From Xanthostigma xanthostigma (lineage: Eukaryota; Arthropoda; Insecta; Raphidioptera; Raphidiidae), in the NCBI GenBank assembly GCA_963575645.1, contig OY754471.1, positions 35,286,401 through 35,350,400 of the forward strand: a stretch of DNA of 64,000 nucleotides, in the 5' to 3' direction. This document shows, in pieces, positions 57,514 to 64,000 of this stretch. The notes under the pieces are model-generated. The model was not told the DNA's origin, searched no databases, and saw only the letters and a list, made by a program, of their open reading frames with translations. The stretch's first letter is position 1; each line of letters opens with the position of its first letter. The translations under genes were made by a program, and so were the position numbers.

Positions 57514-57868
57514 AGGGTAGGGGATAAGGAGAACAATCTCTGTGTATGAAAAGTGTCCATCAAAAAGAGAAAAATTAAGATGGTACTGCCGTAGGAAGAG
57601 TGTCAATTTCTCTCTGATGATTATATAGGTTTTATTGACCAAATTATGTTTGACTACGTAAGTGATTGAGGTTTATTTTGTGAATATATTTAACTACTCT
57701 AGTCGGCAAAAATATTAAATATTTCATTTCAGCACGCTTCACTTCGTATACAATTATACACTTTTTCTACACTAGCGCCATTTTGGTCAATTTTGGAACT
57801 GTTATTTGACGCTTTCAGATGGACACTTTTTACCCCCATATAAGATGGTTCTCCTTATCCTCTACCCT
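57514..57868. mobile_element. TIR element AGGGTAGGGGATAAGGAGAA
   Basis: The 5' end AGGGTAGGGGATAAGGAGAA and the 3' end (to 57868) are inverted repeats over about 26 bases with a few mismatches. Just inside, 'agtgtccatc' and 'gatggacact' are also inverted. 355 bp, no ORF, superfamily unassigned. Confidence 0.8.
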
Positions 57869-58161
57869 CTATAGCATTATTGTAATTAGTACAACTATTT
57901 TGTCGCTATTTTTTGGAACGTTTAATAAATTTGAAATATAAATGAGCCTTTTACCTTGGAATAAATCAATATAATCTAAATACGGTATTTATGTATATCG
58001 ATATGCTTTTCGTATACTTCCACATTTAACTATAGCATTTGCTTTTATCGATAAAAATAATTGTCTGTACACCGAGTAAACTATTAGTTATTGGAAAGTG
58101 ATAATTTGAGAGTTATGTAAGGAGTATTTCTGTTTTATATACATTTTGGTAATACTGTAAT
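57869..58161. other. Short spacer, no feature
   Basis: AT-rich, nothing recognisable. Confidence 0.25.
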
Positions 58162-58425
58162 GCCTCCACTACACACGTGGCCAGCACCGCCACTCAAATA
58201 AGTCGCCGCGATGATTGCCTAGCCCTCCACACAATCGTGCCGGTCCGATTTTGTGTACGGGCGCACGATGCTGGCCACGCATTCCTTTGATGTACCGACT
58301 ATTGATATTTGCAAAGGTTAGGTCAACCGATTACAGGCGATTATGTCCACGCACCGACGAATATGCCCTCTACACAATCGTGAGTGCCTGTAAGTGGCGG
58401 TGCTGGCCACGTGTGTAGTGGAGGC
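58162..58425. mobile_element. TIR element GCCTCCACTACACACGTGGC
   Basis: Perfect inverted ends of about 32 bases (from 58162 and to 58425). Secondary inverted and direct copies of 'ctccacacaatcgtg'/'ctctacacaatcgtga' lie inside. GC-rich compared with the flanks. 264 bp. The 67-codon frame is compositional. Confidence 0.87.
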
Positions 58426-58636
58426 TTAACATCGATAACGCGCGCGACACTATTGAACTCGTCTTAGCATGCTTATGACGTTGCCACATTTTACCCAAAC
58501 TAATGGCTTCTTCGTAATCTTGAAAACTTAGTATTTACCGTATTTATAGCATTACATTTTCTCGCTGAAGCTTCGAATTGATTCTCTACCTTAATGTCTT
58601 AGCTGTTGAGCGTCTATAATCTACAATCTCTCTGCT
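58426..58636. other. Short spacer
   Basis: No feature recognised. Confidence 0.2.
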
Positions 58637-58894
58637 TAATTTTTTTTTTTGAATCACGCTACAATATGGTAATTTTTAAATTATCATTGCCTCTTCTTCA
58701 GCTTTGTTATGGTAAGAACCTGATTAAGAATATCGATTTCGAGTTGCAGTTTTTTTATTATTATTATAATAAAAAAACTGCAACTCGAAATCGATATTCT
58801 TAATCAGGTTCTTACCATAACAAAGCTGAAGAAGAGGCAACGATAATTTAAAAATTACCATATTGTAGCGTGAGATTCAAAAAAAAAAATTAAG
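58637..58894. mobile_element. Near-perfect 258-bp palindrome
   Basis: The arms 58637-58757 and 58768-58894 are almost exact reverse complements ('cacgctacaatatggtaat', 'aagaacctgattaagaatat'), with a tiny (ATT) centre. No internal unique sequence. Arms this intact suggest a recent event. Confidence 0.9.
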
Positions 58895-59475
58895 CACTTA
58901 AAAAAAACTATAATCTGTCCATTTGCAGACTAGACACGGGCCATCACGTATCAATTATTATCAGTTGCTATTTTGTTGTTTAGCAGTTTCGAACATAATG
59001 TAGATACAAATTATATTGTTATAATAATATGTCGGTACGTGGACACTGGACATGCTAATTTCGCTTGTGCACTGCATATTCGAGATACTGAAAAGCTGAT
59101 TAGAGACAGAAATAACGTCACATTCAACATAAAACATTCCGTGTGCGTTATAAGTCGAAGATAAATTGATGACACCGATATGCAACTGCAAATTATTGTT
59201 ATTCGGACGACGTTCATCATTTATTCTTTAATACACGTTCTGCGTAAATCAACTCCTATTGTAACCGTTTAAGAAAGAGTTCGGTAGGAGTTCTACTTAG
59301 ATTAACATATCGCGTCTAATTCTTTAGTTGTTACAAGCTTAGTTGTATTTGCCATATGCCCATATAGCACATACCCTATTGGCATCGTTCAGATAGGGAC
59401 CTAGGAGTCGGAGACGTTTCATTAAGTATCCTGAACAATTTGGCACCATTTTTGGGAATTTTTGATTGGTGGCAT
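58895..59475. other. Intergenic, no gene seen
   Basis: Overlapping short frames at 58961-59220 on both strands have no family support. Confidence 0.25.
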
Positions 59476-59597
59476 TGTGCGAATAGAGAAATTAGAGAAA
59501 ATTAGGATGCGGTAGGCAACTTTGTGAGCATATAGAAGCTTGACAGGTAATCAGCCATAGTCTTGAATAAGGAAACATCTCGATATTTATTTAGAAC
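59476..59597 (-). mobile_element. SINE 3' body fragment
   Basis: It matches the 3' part of the tRNA-derived SINE at 50775-51056 ('gataaatatcgagatg', 'gacaggtaatc', 'ataaggaa', 'aattaggat'). The tRNA-like head is missing: it is cut by the Helitron end at 59597. Confidence 0.7.
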
Positions 59598-60182
59598 TAG
59601 CTGTACCCGGCCACGCGTTGCAGTGGCTCAATTTGCGTGTGGTTGCTGTTACGCTCAAACGATGCTGCTCCCGTTGCCATAAAATATTTAGTATAGCGTG
59701 TGTTGCTTTAACGCCCAACAGACGGTGTTCCCGTTGCCTTAAAATATTTAGTATAGCGTGTGTTTCTTTAACATACAACATATGGTGTTCCCGTTGCCTT
59801 AAAATATTTAGTATAGCATGTGTTTCTTTAACGTCCAACAGATGGCACTGTATTCAACATGTGGCGCTATGGTTAGAGTTGTGGAAACAACATTTTCTAA
59901 GCCACTAAATTAATAAGGTATTGTAAAAGTAAACTCTCGTTCACTAGCGGCTACAAGTAAACAAAACGAGTATTTTCATAGGCTCTGGATGTGATGCCTT
60001 TTTGAATTTTTCCCTTCCATCAAAAAACAATAATCTAGTTCTGTTTATCTGAGGGGAATTTCTTTTATAACTGTAGCACCCAGTACAGTGGTATCATCTT
60101 TGGGCTTCTGCCACTACCCCATTACTATCAAATAACAAGAGAAATGGGTTAATCATTTTCTGTGTGTTCTTTTATTATAAAA
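59597..60182 (-). mobile_element. Helitron with internal 61-bp tandem repeat (5' limit uncertain)
   Basis: 'aCTAGctgtacccggccacg' is a reversed Helitron 3' end preceded by A. From about 59640 to 59845 a ~61-base unit repeats about 3.5 times ('gttcccgttgccttaaaata', 'tttagtatagcgtgtgt'). This yields repetitive frames on both strands that are not genes. The 5' end lies somewhere before the next Helitron. Confidence 0.6.
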
Positions 60183-60798
60183 CTAGCGGTACCGTCCGGT
60201 TTCACCCGGGTGTAAAAGAACGAATGGGGAAGGGAGGAACATGAGTAAACACATTTATCTTAGTTTACCGAGATGAATGTTGTGTCCAAATTTCATGATG
60301 ATCGGAGTTACCGTTCAAAAGTTTTTGTCGATAAAAAGCAGTATTTATACTTTTTTTAACTAATAATTTTTTTTTAATTAATTAAATACAATTAAAATAA
60401 ATTTAAATGTAAGCCTTAGAAGAAAGCAATGTAGAAAATAAAAAATAAAAAAATTAAAATGTATGCGCCCAACGTAGGGCTCGAACCCACGACCCTGATA
60501 TTGACAGTCGTGTGCTCTACCGATTGAGCTAGCCGGCGTTGTATTCTGACAACGCTAATATGAGTATATTTAGTGCATTTTACCTGAATAGAAGCTTATT
60601 TTTGAGATACATTTTGCAACATTTTTCATTAATGCTCCGCTCCTAATGATCGTAGCCTGGTTTGATATAGCCTATAGCCTTCCTCGATAAATGGGCTATC
60701 CAACAAAAAAAAAATTCAATTTGAACCAGTAGTTCCTGAGAATAGCCCGTTCAAACAAACAAATAAACTAACTCTTCAGCTTTATATATTAGTATAGA
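60183..60798 (-). mobile_element. Helitron carrying a tRNA-Lys-like gene, copy 2
   Basis: CTAG at 60183-60186 preceded by A, and (reversed) TC at 60797-60798 after A. It aligns from end to end with copy 1 at 54774-55377, including the tRNA insert. The two copies differ by scattered substitutions and small indels. Confidence 0.9.
60466..60538 (-). tRNA. tRNA-Lys-like pseudogene inside Helitron (copy 2)
   Basis: The same 73-base sequence as at 55053-55125, with the same broken anticodon stem and the same CTGTCAA loop. The defect predates the Helitron duplication. The downstream T-run on the minus strand is also conserved. Confidence 0.75.
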
Positions 60799-61869
60799 TA
60801 GGATGAATTGAATTGATCTGTTGATATAAAATGTCAAATGTCTTTATTTAATAGACTTTTGTGTCAAATACAGGACATATTTTATCTTTCTATCTATCTT
60901 GGAATGGCCCTGCAGACATGTCGTTCAATTGGCTGTATTTCTTTAATTAGTTCAAACAAATTTTCTGTGAATTTTTATTTTCATCACGGTTTTAATAATT
61001 ATTCGGTTTTTGAGAGCTACATTTTTATATCGGCTGTCAATAACATTGTTACATCTTCAGTTTAGAATAATTGTCTTTGTTTCGTACGTCTTTGCAATGC
61101 TCACCGGATGTACGTCAGCTTTGGCGTTGTAAGTTGTATTATGCATTGTAAATCAATTTCAATTTTATCAAATCAGAAATCATTAACATTTTCTGATTCC
61201 TGTCTGTAACATTTATAAATCTAGGCTGCAGTAAACGATATATAATAATATAATATATATATAATAATACTTCGAAAAAAAAAGATTTTTGGTCTTTGAA
61301 GTAATCATATAAATAAATAAAATTTTATTTATTTGAAGAGTTCTATTCAGACGTTAATCAAAGATTTGGTATTAATATAAATTTACGTTAGTCAGTAAAT
61401 GGTTATATTTCTGAACAAACTATTTCTGTTATCTTGGCCAAAATAGCAAATTTTAAAGTTACAATCTTTAAGTAACTAATTATCAAAATTAAAAAAAAAA
61501 ACGCCCAGTAACTATTTACTCAGTGAGTTAACAAAAATCCTTGTAATCTAACTATATCTGATGTAGGGCTGAATTAAATGGAGTCTGACACACCCGTTCA
61601 GGATCTTAGGAAATTACTTGGACTGTTGTTAACATTTTTGTAAATGGATAATTTCTTTAAATAATTAATCGATAGTTCAGTCTTAAAAGTTCCGTTGATC
61701 TAAATTTGCTTTTTTTTAAAGGTTCCTTTTATTAATAGAATGCCAGTCAGTAGGGGCTCTCAGGTCAGTTATTTGTTTAAAGTGATTTTGAGTAGTTTAT
61801 ACGTCAAAATAGGTCTCTTGATGCCTGAAATTTTGTAACAATCGTCCGAATAAATCTTAAAATAATTAA
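60799..61869. other. Intergenic, mixed small repeats
   Basis: 60900-60955 recalls the dispersed repeat of 3040-3085. An (AT)n patch is at 61240-61268. 61305-61375 carries the small 'aaataaaattttatttattt' palindrome with 'cagacgttaatcaaagattt', seen also at 44.7 and 35.4 kb. No gene. Confidence 0.35.
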
Positions 61870-62512
61870 TCTAAATATGTAAAAGGAAACCGTGACTGAC
61901 TGACTGATCTGTCAACGCACAGCTCAAACCACTGGACAGGTTGGGTTAAAAATTGGCACACAGATAGTTATTACGACGTAGGCATCCGCTAAAAACGGAT
62001 TTTTGAAAATTAAACCCCTAAAGTGGTGTAGGTAACGAGGGTTCAAAATTTGCATGGTCCATGGAGAATCAACGCACTGCCCAAACCACTGGACTGATAG
62101 GGCTGAAATTTTGCACACAGATAGTTATTATGACGTAGAAATCCGCTAAGAACTGGTTTTTGAAAATTCAATCCCTAAAAGGGTGTAACGGGGGTTCAAA
62201 ATTCGTATATATCATATAAGATAGATGTATCAATTCGAAAATGCGCAAGATTACTCCTAACTCCTATCAACAAATAAGTAAATAAACACGTTCCATACTT
62301 TTTCAAAAACAACCCCTTCAGAGGGTAAAAAGAGGTAAATAGTTTAAAAATCAACATGGGTGTCATTTTCAAGGTTTGTCAAGACGTTGATCACATGAAT
62401 GTCATCAATTTTAAAATTTATTAGGAGGGTCTACGTCGAGAAAGGAGTAACTGTATTGGGAATGCATCCGTGTTTCTTCTCAATCGCGTGCGAAACCGCG
62501 GGTAACGGCTAG
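61870..62512 (+). mobile_element. Non-autonomous Helitron with tandem internal duplication
   Basis: A|TCTAAATATGTAAAAGG at the start and 'gggtaacggCTAG|T' at the end. 'ccactgga...aattttgcacacagatagt'-type sequence occurs twice (about 61929 and 62088), an internal duplication not seen in the 17.7-kb copy. Confidence 0.85.
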
Positions 62513-62560
62513 TTAATTTATAGAAATACTCTTACTACAGTATACATAATATATTTATAT

Positions 62561-62810
62561 TATTGTACGAATGACAATAAACTTTATTATTATTATTTTA
62601 AAAAATCATGATTATTTTCCTAAACTAGTTTAGCCTAGGCTAAACTATTTGGCCTAAGCTCGATAGGACAAACTAGTTTAGCCAAGGCCAAACTAGTCTG
62701 GCCTAAGCTCGATAGGACAAACTAGTTTAGCCTAGGCTAAACTAGTTTAGGAAAATAATCATGATTTTTTAAAATAATAATAATAAAGTTTATTGTCATT
62801 CGTACAATAA
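62561..62810. repeat. Palindrome joining two inverted LINE tails
   Basis: The arms of about 95 bases start 'tattgtacgaatgacaataa' with (TTA)n and meet in a core of 'aaactagtttagcctaggct' and 'taagctcgataggacaaact' repeats. The right arm runs on into the LINE 3' end at 62811, so the outer parts are LINE 3' tails in opposite directions. Confidence 0.8.
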
Positions 62811-63060
62811 TTAATGTACATATTGACAGTCAAATAATTCTTTTATGCTGGAGAAACAATTTTCTAATAAAAATTTCTTTACCTTTCTTTTAAAATTTCT
62901 TGATTCTAAAATTCTTGTTTCGAGTGGTGATTTATTAAAACATTGTAGGTATACCATAAAAATTTGGTATGTATGTAGTCTTAGCATATTTGTGTAATGG
63001 TAGGCAGAGATTTTACTTTTTTCTAGTATCATGACTATGAATCACAGTATGATCATTAAA
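62811..63060 (-). pseudogene. LINE ORF2 extreme 3' fragment
   Basis: The minus frame includes FNKSPLETRILESRNFKRKVKKFLLENCFSSIKELFD, the C-terminal FKxxVKxFLLxxxFYSIxEF block typical of LINE ORF2 ends. It is followed on that strand by a short 3' UTR with AATAAA and (TTA)n within the palindrome. Confidence 0.6.
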
Positions 63061-63233
63061 ATTGTTCATATTATTTTTAACAATCATTAAACAGCTATAT
63101 AGGTATGTATTGACATGGCAAATTTGACATATACCTTAAAGTTTTGATTTTAGCAGTATATTTAATTAAACCCAATGTGCATGAAAGATTTTATCTTACG
63201 GTTTTGTTGTTAAAAACCCTTTGAACCGTTATA
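63061..63233. other. Spacer before Harbinger copy C
   Basis: No feature recognised. Confidence 0.2.
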
Positions 63234-64000
63234 GGCCCCACTCACGATCAAACTTCATGCCACAGTTCAGTGTTCAGTGAAGTTGGACAGATTAATCGAA
63301 AGACTGACTGGCACCACACACAGTTCATGCAAACTGCTCAGTTTTTTAAATTTTTTGTGTTCAGTTTGGTTCAGTTGTTGGCATACACTCGTCCAGTATA
63401 GATATATAAAATATATATTATATACATACTATAATATTATACTATAGATAACTAATAAGAACTAAATGAGTTATTTAAATGGTGAGGATTGGCTGTTCAT
63501 AGCTGTGGGATTGTATTTAAAACAGAGAAATAAGAAAAAAAAGAAGAATATGGGTGAAAAATTGGTTAGAAATGCGTGATTCAAGAAGTCATGTTTATTT
63601 GATTAATGAATTACATCTTGAGCCGCTTGATTGGAATAATTATTTACGAATGGATGAATTAACTTACAATTATTTACTGGAATTAGCTACCCCATTTATT
63701 AAAAACCAGGATACAAATATGCGAAAATCTATTTCTACACAAGAAAGACTTGCAGCAACATTGATATTTTTGGCTTCTGGTTGTACAAAATACAGAACTC
63801 CAAAAACTGAACTGAAAAAAACCCACACACACAGCAGTTTACTTGAACACTGAACACTGAAGTCGTTCAAAAATCAAGATGCGTTTGATGAGTTCATGCT
63901 TGACTTCAGTGTTGGTTTCAGTGTTTATTTGTCCCACACATTATCATGCTTCACTGAACTCTAAGTTTGAACACTGAACTGTGGCATGAAGTTTGATCGT
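63234..64000 (+). mobile_element. PIF/Harbinger element, copy C (cut by window end)
   Basis: It starts with the same TIR as copies A and B and aligns with A throughout. The right TIR ('tgtggcatgaagtttgatcg') is entered but not completed at the window edge. Confidence 0.88.
63541..63853 (+). pseudogene. Harbinger transposase N-terminal fragment (copy C)
   Basis: The best-preserved of the three fragments. It is open from KNWLEMRDSRSHVYLINELH through LATPFIKNQDTNMRKSIST to ERLAATLIFLASGCTK, about 100 codons, then the same short tail and stop as copies A and B. The catalytic region is absent in all copies, so they share one internal deletion and must have been mobilised in trans. Confidence 0.82.

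Noticed and set aside
59587-59908. Repetitive 83- and 96-codon ORFs
   Set aside because: They are produced by a 61-bp tandem repeat inside a Helitron on both strands.

Overview
This is a gene-poor, AT-rich, repeat-dominated window of an animal nuclear genome, almost certainly insect and most likely lepidopteran. The reasons are: insect-style short genes with GT-AG signals; many non-autonomous Helitrons obeying the A|TC...CTAG|T rule; the recurrent 'gaagtcggtt' repeat tail (about 1.05, 1.36 and 2.45 kb); and an abundance of hAT, PIF/Harbinger and foldback MITEs. The order is inference; no species can be named from the sequence.

Only one gene neighbourhood is well supported, at about 18.99-20.96 kb on the + strand. 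RPP14 (RNase P/MRP subunit) and CHCHD4/MIA40 (mitochondrial intermembrane-space import oxidoreductase) are separated by just 28 bases with no poly(A) signal between them. This suggests one dicistronic mRNA ending at the AATAAA at 20153. About 760 bases further on, a strong Kozak ATG followed by a short lysine-rich first coding exon and a consensus 5' splice site marks the start of a third gene of unknown identity. No later exon of it was recognised. Weaker candidates are an unrecognised 95-codon open frame near 44.8-45.0 kb and a TATA+Inr core promoter at 39.3 kb.

The rest is a mosaic of mobile DNA. 0-5 kb: a dispersed repeat split by a Helitron and foldback elements, then a 1.7-kb element with internal ~155-bp tandem repeats. 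5-11 kb: three hAT-type MITEs, two with perfect 8-bp target duplications, one of them nested in another TIR element. 12.07-14.56 kb: a 21-unit, 120-bp satellite carrying a full CRE palindrome in 18 units and a nine-unit internal duplication. 14.8-18.3 kb: a dispersed family, two foldback elements whose loops lie in opposite orientations, and a Helitron. 21-28 kb: a 210-bp palindrome, a 1.5-kb foldback with 583-bp arms and a decayed gene in its loop, and a ~161-bp satellite. 32-46 kb: repeat families, LINE fragments including a 1.1-kb reverse-transcriptase remnant, and Helitrons. 47-53 kb: a hAT element, a tRNA-derived SINE and two inverted PIF/Harbinger copies. 54-64 kb: two Helitrons carrying a tRNA-Lys-like gene, a piggyBac-like TTAA element, several foldbacks and a third Harbinger copy.
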